Positions 17,953-26,726 of a stretch of DNA of 64,000 bases are shown here, piece by piece. Positions within the stretch are counted from its first letter, which is position 1. Each line of letters opens with the position of its first letter. The notes under the pieces were generated by a model. It was not told where the DNA came from. It did not search any database and saw nothing but the letters and a program-made list of their open reading frames with translations. The position numbers and the translations under genes are program-made. Origin of the DNA: Phytoamicus setariae (GTDB taxonomy: Bacteria > Pseudomonadota > Alphaproteobacteria > Rhizobiales > Rhizobiaceae); contig NZ_JAEQNC010000003.1 in NCBI RefSeq assembly GCF_016722925.1, positions 434,001 to 498,000 on the forward strand, read 5' to 3'.

Positions 17953-18516
17953 ATGCCACGAAAAAAGATGCTCGCAGATGACGCCGTGCTCGAAGCAGCT
18001 TATCAGCTAATCCGCATTGCCGGACCCGATCAGTTGACCTTCGCACGGATGTCGGAGATGACCGGTTTGTCGGCGTCGACGCTGGTACAACGGTTCCGAA
18101 CCAAGGCCGGGTTGCTGCAAAGCGCCCTGCTCCGCGCCTGGGACCAGCTCGATGAGAGGACGGCGTTGTTGAAAGCAGCCGTACCTCAAAGTCCAGAAGG
18201 GGCGATCGCGATGCTGGTCGGACTCTCGGAGGATTACGGCGCCATCGAGCACTATGCCGACGGGCTGATGATTTTGCGGGAAGACCTGCGCGATCCCGTG
18301 CTCAGGGCGCGGGGAACTGCCTGGAAGACAGAACTTTGTGCGGCACTGGACAGGTGCTTTGCCGATGCCCCGGGCGCCGGGAAAGGAATGGGACTGATGA
18401 TGGCGGCACAATGGCAGGGGTCGCTCGTCTGGTGGGGCTTTGATCCTGTGGGTCGCGTGGAAGACCATGTAAACGAGAGCCTGCAGCGCTTCATCGCCGC
18501 ACTTTCGAGCCGTTGA
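17953..18516 (+). CDS. TetR family transcriptional regulator
   Basis: A 187-residue regulator with an N-terminal helix-turn-helix (DAVLEAAYQLIRIAGPDQLTFARMSEMTGLSASTLVQRFRTKAGLLQSALLRAWD, about residues 9-63). The recognition helix reads SASTLVQRF rather than the common TxYxxF. The C-terminal domain has no recognisable ligand signature. It is divergent from the SDR gene, its probable target. Confidence 0.85.
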   Translation: MPRKKMLADDAVLEAAYQLIRIAGPDQLTFARMSEMTGLSASTLVQRFRTKAGLLQSALLRAWDQLDERTALLKAAVPQSPEGAIAMLVGLSEDYGAIEHYADGLMILREDLRDPVLRARGTAWKTELCAALDRCFADAPGAGKGMGLMMAAQWQGSLVWWGFDPVGRVEDHVNESLQRFIAALSSR

Positions 18517-18583
18517 GCATTAGCATGTTGCGTCGCAACAAAAGTCGCGATAGAGCAGCGCCAGCTCATATACGGATCCCCTC

Positions 18584-19207
18584 ATGCCCAAAATCGGACT
18601 TTGGAACACCGCGCCCACGAAACATTCGCTGTTCGAGGATGCGCAAGGCTTGTTCACGGGCACGGTGCTGGCAGCACTTGGCATCATGCTGCTTTCCAAG
18701 GCGGGGCTGCTGACCGGCGGCGTTGCCGGCATGGCTTTCCTGCTGCACTACGCCTTCGGCTGGAGCTTCGGGCTTGGCTTCTTCGTGATCAACATCCCGT
18801 TTTACTATCTCGCCTACAAGCGGCTTGGTGTGGCGTTCACCGTCAAGACCTTCCTGTCGGTTGGCCTGCTGTCGCTGTTGACGCAATACCAGCCGCAGTT
18901 CATCGAGATCGGTTATGTCAATCCGGTCTGGGCGGCGATCCTCGGCGGATTGCTGATCGGCATGGGCATGCTGGCACTCTTTCGCCACCGCGCCAGCCTC
19001 GGCGGCGTCGGCATTCTCGCGCTTTACCTGCAGGACCGCTTCAAGTGGAAGGCCGGGCTGGTGCAGCTTGCCATCGATCTATCCATCCTCTGCATGGCCT
19101 TTTTCGTCACCAGTCCGCTGATCGCGCTGGCCTCGGTTGTCAGCGCGGTGGCGCTGAACTTCTTCATCGTCATCAACCACCGCACCGACCGCTATATCGC
19201 GATGTAG
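18584..19207 (+). CDS. YitT family membrane protein
   Basis: A 207-residue integral membrane protein with five or six hydrophobic segments, matching the YitT/YczE-like family (FTGTVLAALGIMLLSKAGLLTGGVAGMAFLLHYAFGWSFGLGFFVINIPFYYLAYKRLG). The usual C-terminal DUF2179 domain is absent, as in the short proteobacterial members. Transport of a small solute has been proposed but not shown. The stop lies only 3 bp from the stop of the convergent AhpD-like gene. Confidence 0.85.
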   Translation: MPKIGLWNTAPTKHSLFEDAQGLFTGTVLAALGIMLLSKAGLLTGGVAGMAFLLHYAFGWSFGLGFFVINIPFYYLAYKRLGVAFTVKTFLSVGLLSLLTQYQPQFIEIGYVNPVWAAILGGLLIGMGMLALFRHRASLGGVGILALYLQDRFKWKAGLVQLAIDLSILCMAFFVTSPLIALASVVSAVALNFFIVINHRTDRYIAM

Positions 19208-19210
19208 CAA

Positions 19211-19672
19211 TCAGGCTGCCTTGGTCGCCTGATCCACCGGATGTTGTGAGCGAAAGCCGACGGCAAGCCGATTCCAGACGTTGATCGTGCCGATAGCCAC
19301 AGTGAGCTTGGTCATCTCGTCTTCGGAGAAATGCGCCTTCAGCGTCTCATATGCATCGTCCGGCGCGCCGGTCTGTGCAATGTTGGTGACGGCGTCGGTC
19401 CATCCGAGCACGGCGCGTTCGCGCGCATCGTAGACCGGAGATTCCTTCCAGGCCGAGACGAGATTGATCCATTGCTCGGACAGGCCGCTATGGCGAGCTT
19501 CCTTGACATGCATGTCGACGCAATAGGCACAGCCGTTGATGATGGAGGCGCGCAGCTTGATCAGATGGATCAGGCGCTTTTCGATGCCACAGGTCTGCAC
19601 GAATTCCTCGAGCGCAGCGACGGCCTTGTAGGCTTCGGGGGAGGCTTTGTAGAAATTGAAACGGGCTTGCAT
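19211..19672 (-). CDS. AhpD-like / carboxymuconolactone decarboxylase family protein
   Basis: A 153-residue protein of the AhpD/CMD fold with the redox CxxC-x3-H motif at C48, C51 and H55 (NGCAYCVDMHVKEAR). That motif points to an alkylhydroperoxidase-type activity rather than decarboxylation. The rest (ERAVLGWTDAVTNIAQTGAPDDAYETLKAHFSEDEMTKLTVAIGTINVWNRLAVGFR) is typical of the family. It lies 24 bp downstream of an Rrf2 gene, forming a two-gene operon probably responsive to oxidative or electrophile stress. Confidence 0.9.
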   Translation of the reverse strand: MQARFNFYKASPEAYKAVAALEEFVQTCGIEKRLIHLIKLRASIINGCAYCVDMHVKEARHSGLSEQWINLVSAWKESPVYDARERAVLGWTDAVTNIAQTGAPDDAYETLKAHFSEDEMTKLTVAIGTINVWNRLAVGFRSQHPVDQATKAA

Positions 19673-19696
19673 TCGGTTTTCCTTTCCGTGTGGGGT

Positions 19697-20194
19697 TCAA
19701 GCAGATTTGCGTTCATGGAGTTCGAGAAAGGCGCATCCGCGTGCGGTGATGGCGCCATCCTTGTCGGTCTCTGCCAGACCGCGGCGGATCTCGGCGATCG
19801 TGACCCGGCCCAATTCCGCGCGCCAGGCACGTTCGGCGTTCAGCATCGCGGTGGCAATGCCGCAGGGCTCCGTCGGTTTGCCAGGCAGCGGATTGGGGCC
19901 GCGCTGACGGATCTCGTTGCAGCGAAAGGCGGGAGCCTGGCCTTCGACGGCCAGCACGATATCGAGCAACGAGATGTCGCCGGCGGCCCGGGCCAAGCGA
20001 TACCCACCCTTGGGACCGGGTACGGTTTCGACAACCCCGGCCCCGGACAGGGCCTGCAGATGCTTCAGGAGATAACTGGCCGAGACTCCATGAAATTCGG
20101 CAAGCGCGGCTGCCGACAGCACGCCGCCCGGCGACAATGTCGCCAGCATCGTGACACAATGGATCGCCTGTTCCACGCCATCGCCAAGTTTCAT
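19697..20194 (-). CDS. Rrf2 family transcriptional regulator
   Basis: A 165-residue regulator with the Rrf2 winged helix (LSAAALAEFHGVSASYLLKHLQALSGAGVVETVPGPKGGYRLAR, residues 26-69). IscR and NsrR bind an Fe-S cluster through three closely spaced cysteines. Here only C92 sits at the expected place, with C111 and C154 further along, so a canonical [2Fe-2S] site is not evident and thiol-based sensing is more likely. It precedes the AhpD-like gene and has a near-perfect dyad 16 bp upstream of its start codon, suggesting autoregulation. Confidence 0.9.
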   Translation of the reverse strand: MKLGDGVEQAIHCVTMLATLSPGGVLSAAALAEFHGVSASYLLKHLQALSGAGVVETVPGPKGGYRLARAAGDISLLDIVLAVEGQAPAFRCNEIRQRGPNPLPGKPTEPCGIATAMLNAERAWRAELGRVTIAEIRRGLAETDKDGAITARGCAFLELHERKSA

Positions 20195-20209
20195 TCCGAT
20201 CGCTCCATT

Positions 20210-20234
20210 ATCATGGATATTTTTTATCCGTGAT
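20210..20234. promoter_or_regulatory. Rrf2 operator dyad
   Basis: ATCATGGATA (20210-20219) and TATCCGTGAT (20225-20234) form an inverted repeat matching at 9 of 10 positions, with a 5-bp T-rich spacer. It lies 16-40 bp upstream of the Rrf2 start codon. Spacing and AT-rich centre resemble known Rrf2-family operators, so it is probably the autoregulatory site. Confidence 0.7.
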
Positions 20235-20326
20235 TCCTGAGCGCGTCAAGAGACTGCGTATTCGTTCTTGCCTCGCAACATGAAAGGACTATTTTCCTCT
20301 CAGCAGAACGAAGCAGGGACGGCAGC

Positions 20327-22849
20327 ATGGATGCGAAGACCACGAACGGGGAGAGTGCCGCGCTGCCGGCGCCATTCTCCGGCTGGTTTGCTGCCAAGGG
20401 CTGGACACCACGGCCGCACCAGCTCGCGCTGATCGAGAAGACCGGCGCGGACCAATCGGCCCTGTTGATCGCCCCCACCGGCGCCGGCAAGACACTCGCC
20501 GGCTTCCTTCCCTCGCTGATCGAGCTCCATCGCCGCGGCCGGCACAAGCCAGGCACCGGATTTCACGGCATTCACACGCTCTATATCTCCCCCCTCAAGG
20601 CGCTCGCGGTCGATATCGAGCGCAACCTCGAGCGGCCGGTGAGCGAAATGGGGCTTGCCGTAAGCATCGAGACCCGCACCGGCGACACACCCCAGCACAA
20701 GCGCACCCGCCAGCGACTGAACCCACCCGATATCCTGCTGACGACCCCCGAACAGCTGGCGCTGCTGATTTCTTCGAAGGAGGCGGAGCGTTTTTTCAAG
20801 AGTTTGCGGCTCGTCATTTTCGACGAATTGCACTCGCTGGTGACCTCCAAGCGCGGCCATCTGCTGTCGCTAGGGCTTGCGCGACTGAGAAAGCTCGCAC
20901 CTGATCTCCGCACCATCGGCCTTTCGGCAACGGTCGCCGAGCCGGATGACCTGCGGCGCTGGCTGGTAGCGCAACGGACGGACCAGGAGAACCTCTCCTC
21001 GCTTGTGACAATTACCGGCGGCGCCAAGCCGATCATCACCATTCTGCGCACCGAGGAACACATTCCATGGCAGGGCCATTCGGCGCGCTATGCGATGGGC
21101 GAGGTCTACGAGGCGATCAAGGAGCACCGCACGACGATCCTGTTCGTCAACACACGCTCGCAGGCCGAATTGCTGTTTCAGGAACTCTGGCGGATCAACG
21201 ACGACAGCCTGCCGATCGCATTGCATCATGGCTCACTGGATGCGGGCCAACGCCGCAAGGTGGAAGCGGCGATGAGCGACAACCGGCTGCGTGCCGTTGT
21301 CGCCACATCCACCCTCGATCTCGGGCTGGACTGGGGCGATGTCGATCTCGTCATCCATGTCGGCGCACCGAAGGGCGCTTCACGACTGGCCCAGCGCATC
21401 GGCCGCTCCAACCACCGGATGGACGAGCCGAGCCGCGCCATCCTGGTGCCGGCCAACCGTTTCGAGGTGATGGAGTGCCAGGCGGCGCTGGACGCCAACT
21501 ATCTCGGTGCGCAGGACACGCCGCCGGTGGGGGCCGGCGCGCTCGACGTGCTTTGCCAGCATATTATGGGCCTTGCCTGCGCCGACCCATTCGACGCGCT
21601 TGCAATCTACAAGGAAATCACTTCGGCCTCGCCCTATGCGCATCTCGCGTGGGAGACATTCGAGCGCGCGCTCGATTTTGTCGCCACCGGCGGCTATGCG
21701 CTGAAAAGCTACGAACGCTACGCCAAGATCCGCAAGAACAGTGACGGGCTCTGGCGCGTGTCGAACCCACAGTTCGTCCAGCAGTACCGCATGAACATCG
21801 GCACGATCATCGAAGAGCCGATGCTGAACATTCGCCTCGTCAAGCAGGGAAGAGGTGCGGCAGGCCGCGGCGGCCCGGTGCTCGGCCAGGTCGAGGAATA
21901 TTTCGTCGAAAGCCTGGCGCCGGGCGACACGTTCCTGTTTTCCGGCAAGGTGCTGCGTTTCGAAGGCATCCGCGAAAACGAGTGCCTTACATCGGAAGCC
22001 CGCGCCGCCGATCCGCGCATCCCCGCCTATGCCGGGGGCAAGTTTCCGCTGTCGACCTATCTTGCCGAGGGCGTCCGGGCGATGCTGGCCGACAAGGGCG
22101 CCCGTCGGGAACTGCCCGACCAGGTGTGCGACTGGCTGGCGCTACAGGAGGAAAAATCCGTGCTGCCACGGCGTGACGAGCTGCTGATCGAGACGTTTCC
22201 GCGCGGCAGCCGCTATTTCATGGTCGCCTATCCGTTCGAAGGGAGACTGGCGCACCAGACGCTCGGCATGCTGCTCACCCGCCGGCTCGAACGCGCAGGC
22301 GCCAAGCCGCTCGGTTTTGTCGCGACGGACTATTCGCTGGCAATCTGGGCACTGGAAGATATCGGCGCGTTCTTTTCGCGGAAGAAAACTTCGGTTTCTG
22401 AACTCTTCAGCGAGGACATGCTGGGCGACGATCTCGAAGCCTGGCTCAACGAAACTTTCCTCCTCAAGCGCACCTTCCGCAATTGCGCCGTGATCGCCGG
22501 ACTGATCGAGCGGCGGCATCCGGGCAAGGAAAAGTCCGGCCGGCAGGTGACGGTTTCATCCGACCTGATCTACGACGTTCTGCGCGCCCACGAACCGGAC
22601 CATATCCTGCTGGAAGCCACCCGGCATGATGCGGCACAGGGGCTTTTGGATATTCAACGTCTTGGCGATATGCTGATGCGAATCAAGGGGCATATCAAGC
22701 TGATGCGCCTCGACCAGATCTCGCCGCTTGCGGTGCCGATCATGCTCGAAATCGGCAAGGTTTCGGTGGCCGGCTCTGCCGACGAGGCCCTGCTTTCGGA
22801 AGCGGCAGACGACCTGATCGCGGATGCGCTCGGCCCGACCGGGCAATAG
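20327..22849 (+). CDS. Ligase-associated DNA damage response DEXH-box helicase (Lhr-like)
   Basis: An 840-residue superfamily 2 helicase of the Lhr-related group found beside DNA ligase and PdeM in bacterial repair clusters. Visible motifs are the N-terminal Q-like TPRPHQLALIEK, Walker A APTGAGKT (residues 49-56), DELH at 166-169 (VIFDELHSLV), SATV, and motifs IV-VI with VATSTLDLGLDWGDVDLVIHVGAPKGASRLAQRIGRSNHR. The Lhr-specific winged-helix and C-terminal region follow to residue 840. pdeM starts 12 bp downstream. It probably works on damaged or branched DNA in the cytoplasm. Confidence 0.93.
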   Translation: MDAKTTNGESAALPAPFSGWFAAKGWTPRPHQLALIEKTGADQSALLIAPTGAGKTLAGFLPSLIELHRRGRHKPGTGFHGIHTLYISPLKALAVDIERNLERPVSEMGLAVSIETRTGDTPQHKRTRQRLNPPDILLTTPEQLALLISSKEAERFFKSLRLVIFDELHSLVTSKRGHLLSLGLARLRKLAPDLRTIGLSATVAEPDDLRRWLVAQRTDQENLSSLVTITGGAKPIITILRTEEHIPWQGHSARYAMGEVYEAIKEHRTTILFVNTRSQAELLFQELWRINDDSLPIALHHGSLDAGQRRKVEAAMSDNRLRAVVATSTLDLGLDWGDVDLVIHVGAPKGASRLAQRIGRSNHRMDEPSRAILVPANRFEVMECQAALDANYLGAQDTPPVGAGALDVLCQHIMGLACADPFDALAIYKEITSASPYAHLAWETFERALDFVATGGYALKSYERYAKIRKNSDGLWRVSNPQFVQQYRMNIGTIIEEPMLNIRLVKQGRGAAGRGGPVLGQVEEYFVESLAPGDTFLFSGKVLRFEGIRENECLTSEARAADPRIPAYAGGKFPLSTYLAEGVRAMLADKGARRELPDQVCDWLALQEEKSVLPRRDELLIETFPRGSRYFMVAYPFEGRLAHQTLGMLLTRRLERAGAKPLGFVATDYSLAIWALEDIGAFFSRKKTSVSELFSEDMLGDDLEAWLNETFLLKRTFRNCAVIAGLIERRHPGKEKSGRQVTVSSDLIYDVLRAHEPDHILLEATRHDAAQGLLDIQRLGDMLMRIKGHIKLMRLDQISPLAVPIMLEIGKVSVAGSADEALLSEAADDLIADALGPTGQ

Positions 22850-22861
22850 GAATGGATTTGC

Positions 22862-23587
22862 ATGTACCGGCTGGCAACGGCAACAACCGACAACGCGATG
22901 ATACCGGCTCCATCCTGCGTGACAGAGATCAACGGCGTGCGGATCGTGCTGGATCCGGCGGGTGCAATGCTCTTGCCGCAGCACAGCCTGCTCTGCGTCT
23001 CCGACCTGCATCTGGAGAAGGGCGCGGCTTTTGCCCGCCGGGGGCAGCTGCTGCCGCCATGGGACACGCTTGCGACGCTGCGCATCCTTGCGGCGGTCAT
23101 CGCCCGGCACGATCCCCGAATCGTCGTTTCCCTGGGCGACAATTTCCACGACCGGCTGGGTTCGGTGCACATGCCGGCCGAGTTCCGGGCGATGATCAAC
23201 GAGATGGCGCATGGTCGGGAATGGATCTGGATCAACGGCAACCACGACCCCGATGGCGTGACGGATCTCGCCGGCACCGCTGCCGACACGCTGGATTATG
23301 CCGGCCTGCATTTCCGCCACGAACCGTTGAAGCAACCGCAACCGGGAGAAATCGCCGGGCATCTGCATCCGGCCGCCACGCTCTTGCGCCGGGAAAGGGC
23401 GGTGCGCCGCCCCTGTTTCGCCACCGACGGGCGGCGGATGATCATGCCGTCCTTCGGGGTCATGACCGGCGGCCTCGATATCAACAACCGCGCCTTTGCC
23501 GGCCTGTTCGACAAGGACCGACTGACCGCCCACATGTTGAGCCAGGGCCGCATCCACAGCTTTGCCCATTCCGCATTGCGGGGCTGA
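22862..23587 (+). CDS. pdeM: Ligase-associated DNA damage response endonuclease PdeM
   Basis: A 241-residue metallophosphoesterase-fold nuclease. The two-metal motifs are visible: D48-L-H50 (LLCVSDLHLEKGAAFARRGQLLPPWDT), GDNFHDR, NGNHDPDG and EIAGHLHPAA. The LPPWDT segment and the tight linkage to the Lhr-like helicase identify the ligase-associated PdeM family, thought to act in DNA repair. The ligase and exonuclease of the usual four-gene set are not next to it here. Its stop forms a shared TGATCA with the convergent gene. Confidence 0.92.
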   Translation: MYRLATATTDNAMIPAPSCVTEINGVRIVLDPAGAMLLPQHSLLCVSDLHLEKGAAFARRGQLLPPWDTLATLRILAAVIARHDPRIVVSLGDNFHDRLGSVHMPAEFRAMINEMAHGREWIWINGNHDPDGVTDLAGTAADTLDYAGLHFRHEPLKQPQPGEIAGHLHPAATLLRRERAVRRPCFATDGRRMIMPSFGVMTGGLDINNRAFAGLFDKDRLTAHMLSQGRIHSFAHSALRG

Positions 23588-24142
23588 TCAGTCGGCGTTC
23601 CGAGGCTTGTAACGGAGGATGACCGAGCCGTTCGAAAGCGGACGGGCTTCCAGCAGGTCGAAATCGAGCGGCGCGCCACCCTTGAAGAAGCGGTTGCCCT
23701 TGCCCAGCGTCACGGGCACCACGCAGAGCATGACTTCGTCGACGAGACCGGCACCCATGAGCGAATGGGAGAGCTCCGCGCTTCCGAAGACGTAGACATC
23801 CTTGCCGGGCGCCTTGCGCCTGCGGGCAATCTCCGCGTCGATATCGGCCGTCATCACTGTATTGTTCCATTCCGACATGGACTGGGTCCGCGACGCGACC
23901 AGCTTGGGAAGGGCGTTCATGTAGGTCGTGATGGTCGAAGGTTCCGCGGCAGTCCAGTAGTCGCGCATGCCCTCATAGGTCACCCTGCCGAACACCAATA
24001 GGCCCGCCTTGTCGCCGAACTCATTGGCCATTGCCTCAAGCTCCCCGCCCCAGGCACGATTGTGGAATTCGAGATCCCATTTTTTCTCGCCCTCGTAGAA
24101 ACCGTCGAGCGTTACGAGATTCCAGACGATTACCTTTGCCAT
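23588..24142 (-). CDS. Dihydrofolate reductase family protein (RibD C-terminal-like)
   Basis: A 184-residue protein of the bacterial bifunctional deaminase-reductase C-terminal (RibD_C) fold, not a housekeeping FolA. Features: VIVWNLVTLDGFYEG at the N-terminus, LLVFGRVTYEGMRDYW, LPKLVASRTQSMSEWNNTVM and KDVYVFGSAELSHSLMGAGLVDEVMLCVVPVTLGKGNRFF. The start at 24142 directly begins the conserved domain. It is divergent from an HxlR regulator 93 bp away, a common pairing for this family. Function is unknown, probably a pyridine-nucleotide reductase. Confidence 0.88.
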   Translation of the reverse strand: MAKVIVWNLVTLDGFYEGEKKWDLEFHNRAWGGELEAMANEFGDKAGLLVFGRVTYEGMRDYWTAAEPSTITTYMNALPKLVASRTQSMSEWNNTVMTADIDAEIARRRKAPGKDVYVFGSAELSHSLMGAGLVDEVMLCVVPVTLGKGNRFFKGGAPLDFDLLEARPLSNGSVILRYKPRNAD

Positions 24143-24235
24143 GCCACGTCCTCCCGGCTTTACCAGTTGCAATCTGCAATCGGTTGATACATACGGAATC
24201 TGATTGTATTACGCAAGCAGTTTTCGGAGTACATC

Positions 24236-24736
24236 ATGAACGAAGCCCATAGATCCGGCTGCCCCATCAATCTCACGCTGGAGATCCTAGGCGATCGCTG
24301 GAGCCTGATCGTGCTGCGCGACATGATGTTCGGCAATCGCAGGCATTTTCGCGAGCTGCTTTTGAAATCGGAGGAAGGCATTGCCTCCAACATTTTGGCC
24401 GACCGGCTGAAACGGCTGGTCGACAAAGGCCTGCTAACCAGAACGGCCGACCCAAGCCACAAGCAGAAGGCGCTCTACAGCCTGAGTGAAATGGGAATTG
24501 CTCTGGTTCCGGTATTCGCCGTCATGGGAGCCTGGGGACGGAAATTCCTGCCCGTTACCGAGGAACTCAGCATACGCGCCGAACTGCTCGAAAATGGCGG
24601 ACCGAGGATGTGGGAGGATTTCATGCAGGAACTGCGCAACATCCATCTGGGCGCCCCACCGCCCGCGCAATCGGTTCTGGCCGGATTGCAGAAGGCCTAT
24701 GAGGATCTGGTGGCGGCAAAATCGGCCGTCGCCTGA
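24236..24736 (+). CDS. HxlR family transcriptional regulator
   Basis: A 166-residue winged-helix regulator. The HxlR domain is SGCPINLTLEILGDRWSLIVLRDMMFGNRRHFRELLLKSEEGIASNILADRLKRLVDKGLLTR (about residues 6-68), including the N-terminal cysteine often used for thiol or electrophile sensing. It has a longer C-terminal tail than minimal HxlR proteins. It is divergent from the DHFR-like gene, which it probably controls. The spacer has a weak ATACA...TGTAT repeat. Confidence 0.9.
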   Translation: MNEAHRSGCPINLTLEILGDRWSLIVLRDMMFGNRRHFRELLLKSEEGIASNILADRLKRLVDKGLLTRTADPSHKQKALYSLSEMGIALVPVFAVMGAWGRKFLPVTEELSIRAELLENGGPRMWEDFMQELRNIHLGAPPPAQSVLAGLQKAYEDLVAAKSAVA

Positions 24737-24742
24737 TGTCCC

Positions 24743-25552
24743 TCAGTCCTTGCGGAACATGATACTGGCGCCCCAGCCGGTGATCACGGCCAGAAGCACT
24801 GAAAACAGACCATAGTAAAGCGGGGTCTCCTCGGCGGCACGGGTGATTGTCTGTTCGAGCCCCGTCTTGACCACATGCAGCTTGAGTTCCTTTTCCGCGA
24901 CGTAGACGCCATTCTTGAAGGCCACCGCGCGGATGGTGTGCGTTCCATTCGGAATATCGGCCGGAATGTGGATCGTTGCCTGGAAAAGGGACGAGGACGA
25001 AACGAAGGAAACGCCACCAGGATTGCTTTGGTAGAGCTTGGACTTGTGCTTTAGATTGAGGAAAGCGTCACGATACTCGATCACCTCCTCGGCCCGCCCG
25101 GAATAGGTCGAGGGCACGATCTTGGCTCGGGGCAAACCGATATTGTAGGTGTAGAGCTCCATCGGCGTCCCGATCTGGTCTATGACCCTCGTCGAGGCCA
25201 TCGAGAAGGACTCCGGCATCCACTCGAACGTTACGGAATGCCTGTTGACCCAGACGCCGAACACGCGTTCTTTTTTGCGCACCGTGATGAAATCGCGCGG
25301 CCCTTCGAGCGCGACGACGACGTCATACGAACCGATGGCCAGAAGATATGGATCGATATTGTCGAGCGCCCCGAACACCGTGACATCAGTACCGGAAAAG
25401 TCCGGCGCGATCGCGATTTCACGGGAACTGACGCCGATATTGATGGCCTCCGGCAATCGCGCCGAAGCGAGCGGCAGCTTCTCGGCCGCCGCCATCTCGG
25501 CAGCCGACGCCATCAGCACCAGCGGCAATACCATGGAGAGGAGGCGTCTCAT
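24743..25552 (-). CDS. TIGR02186-family transmembrane protein
   Basis: A 269-residue envelope protein with a signal peptide (RRLLSMVLPLVLMASAAEMAAA), a large periplasmic part beginning LPEAINIGVSSREIAIAPDFSGTDVTVFGALDN, and a C-terminal membrane anchor (LYYGLFSVLLAVITGWGASIMF). It matches the alphaproteobacterial TIGR02186 family, almost always found behind a TSUP permease gene. The start overlaps the TSUP stop as ATGA (25549-25552). The open frame extends upstream over the TSUP gene, but that part is antisense-like. A role as partner of the exporter is inferred from linkage. Confidence 0.87.
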   Translation of the reverse strand: MRRLLSMVLPLVLMASAAEMAAAEKLPLASARLPEAINIGVSSREIAIAPDFSGTDVTVFGALDNIDPYLLAIGSYDVVVALEGPRDFITVRKKERVFGVWVNRHSVTFEWMPESFSMASTRVIDQIGTPMELYTYNIGLPRAKIVPSTYSGRAEEVIEYRDAFLNLKHKSKLYQSNPGGVSFVSSSSLFQATIHIPADIPNGTHTIRAVAFKNGVYVAEKELKLHVVKTGLEQTITRAAEETPLYYGLFSVLLAVITGWGASIMFRKD

Positions 25553-26475
25553 TGGAAGGCCCCCGTGCGTGCGATCGAGTAAAGATCGGCGGGCGCAAGG
25601 AAAAGGTCGATGGCGAGGCGCGCGCCGACAGCAAGGATCATCAACGCCAGCAGCGCCCGGAGTTGCTCGGCGCGAAGCCGCTGGCCGACCCTCACCCCGT
25701 ACTGCGCGGCGACCACGCCGGACAGCATGAGGATGAAAGCCAGCACGATGTCGACGGAATGATTGGTGACCGCCTGAATCACGGTCGAATAGGTCGAGAC
25801 GAAGATGATCTGGAAGAGCGACGTGCCAACGACGACACTGGCAGGGATGCGTAGCAGGTAGATCATCGCCGGAACCATGATGAAGCCGCCGCCGACCCCC
25901 ATGATCGACGTCAGCACCCCGACGCCAAAACCGAGCGCGGCGACTGGAACGATCGACAGATAGATCTTCGACTTTTTGAACCGCATCTTGAATGGCAGCC
26001 GGTGCACCCAATTGTGCTGCCCGGTGCGCTTGAGGGTTACCGTTTCATTGCGCCGTGCGCGGCGCAGGGCATTGACGCTTTCCCACAGCATCAAGGTGCC
26101 CACCGTGCTGAGCAGCACGACATAGAGCAGCGAAATCACCAGATCCAGCTGGCCGAGCGCACGCAGCGCTGCGAAGATCCAGATGCCCAGCGTTGCCCCG
26201 AAAAGGCCGCCGACCAGCAGAACAGTTCCCAGCTTGAGATCGATGGTGCCGCGTCGGAAATGGGTAATGGCGCCAGAAATAGAGGACGCGACGACTTGAT
26301 TGGCCCCCGTTGCCACAGCAATGGCAGGCGGCACGTTGTAGAAGATCAACAGCGGCGTGATCAGAAAGCCACCCCCGACGCCGAACATGCCGGACAAGAA
26401 CCCCACGGCCGCGCCCATGCCCAGAATGATGAAGATGTTCACCGAGAGTTCGGCTATGGGCAGGTAGATGGTCAC
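25549..26475 (-). CDS. TSUP (TauE/SafE) family sulfite/anion exporter
   Basis: A 308-residue membrane permease of the TSUP family, with two repeats carrying the family motif (GFLSGMFGVGGGFLITPLLIF and GVLTSIMGVGGGFIMVPAMIYLLRIP). TSUP proteins move sulfite, sulfoacetate, thiosulfate or related anions. I chose the GTG at 26475, preceded by GAGGGA, because homologues begin M-T-x-Y-L-P-I-A-E-L-S-V-N; a TTG seven codons upstream is the alternative. It is coupled to the TIGR02186 gene. An inverted repeat lies 32-56 bp upstream. Confidence 0.9.
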   Translation of the reverse strand: MTIYLPIAELSVNIFIILGMGAAVGFLSGMFGVGGGFLITPLLIFYNVPPAIAVATGANQVVASSISGAITHFRRGTIDLKLGTVLLVGGLFGATLGIWIFAALRALGQLDLVISLLYVVLLSTVGTLMLWESVNALRRARRNETVTLKRTGQHNWVHRLPFKMRFKKSKIYLSIVPVAALGFGVGVLTSIMGVGGGFIMVPAMIYLLRIPASVVVGTSLFQIIFVSTYSTVIQAVTNHSVDIVLAFILMLSGVVAAQYGVRVGQRLRAEQLRALLALMILAVGARLAIDLFLAPADLYSIARTGAFQ

Positions 26476-26506
26476 GCGGGGGTCCCTCGCCGACAATAGA
26501 TCAGTG

Positions 26507-26531
26507 ACAGGCCCGAAAAATTCTGGCCTGT
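26507..26531. promoter_or_regulatory. Inverted repeat upstream of the TSUP operon
   Basis: ACAGGCC (26507-26513) and GGCCTGT (26525-26531) form a 7-bp dyad with an 11-bp AT-rich spacer, 32-56 bp upstream of the GTG start. It may be an operator or a leader hairpin. The remaining spacer, to the PodJ-like stop codon at 26727, contains nothing else I can recognise. Confidence 0.35.
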
Positions 26532-26726
26532 TCCAGAGTGTTACATATTGATTTTAAAATAGTCTTGCGCCCGTCTCAGTTGGCTGTCAACCAACGCGGC
26601 GGCGCTTTGCTCGGCAAAACTGATAATCAATACAAGCGTTTCTCGAAGGCAACATCCGCGTATACTCTACAGAGTAGATCGACATCGCTACCAATCCGGC
26701 GACATGACCTTCCGGCCGACGCCGGA

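Noticed and set aside
24143-24235. HxlR operator (ATACA...TGTAT)
   Set aside because: Five-bp arms only, widely spaced; not enough to annotate.
26663-26676. Palindrome TACTCT-AC-AGAGTA between podJ-like gene and TSUP
   Set aside because: It lies downstream of the PodJ-like gene and far upstream of the TSUP start, without a clear promoter; too short to call.
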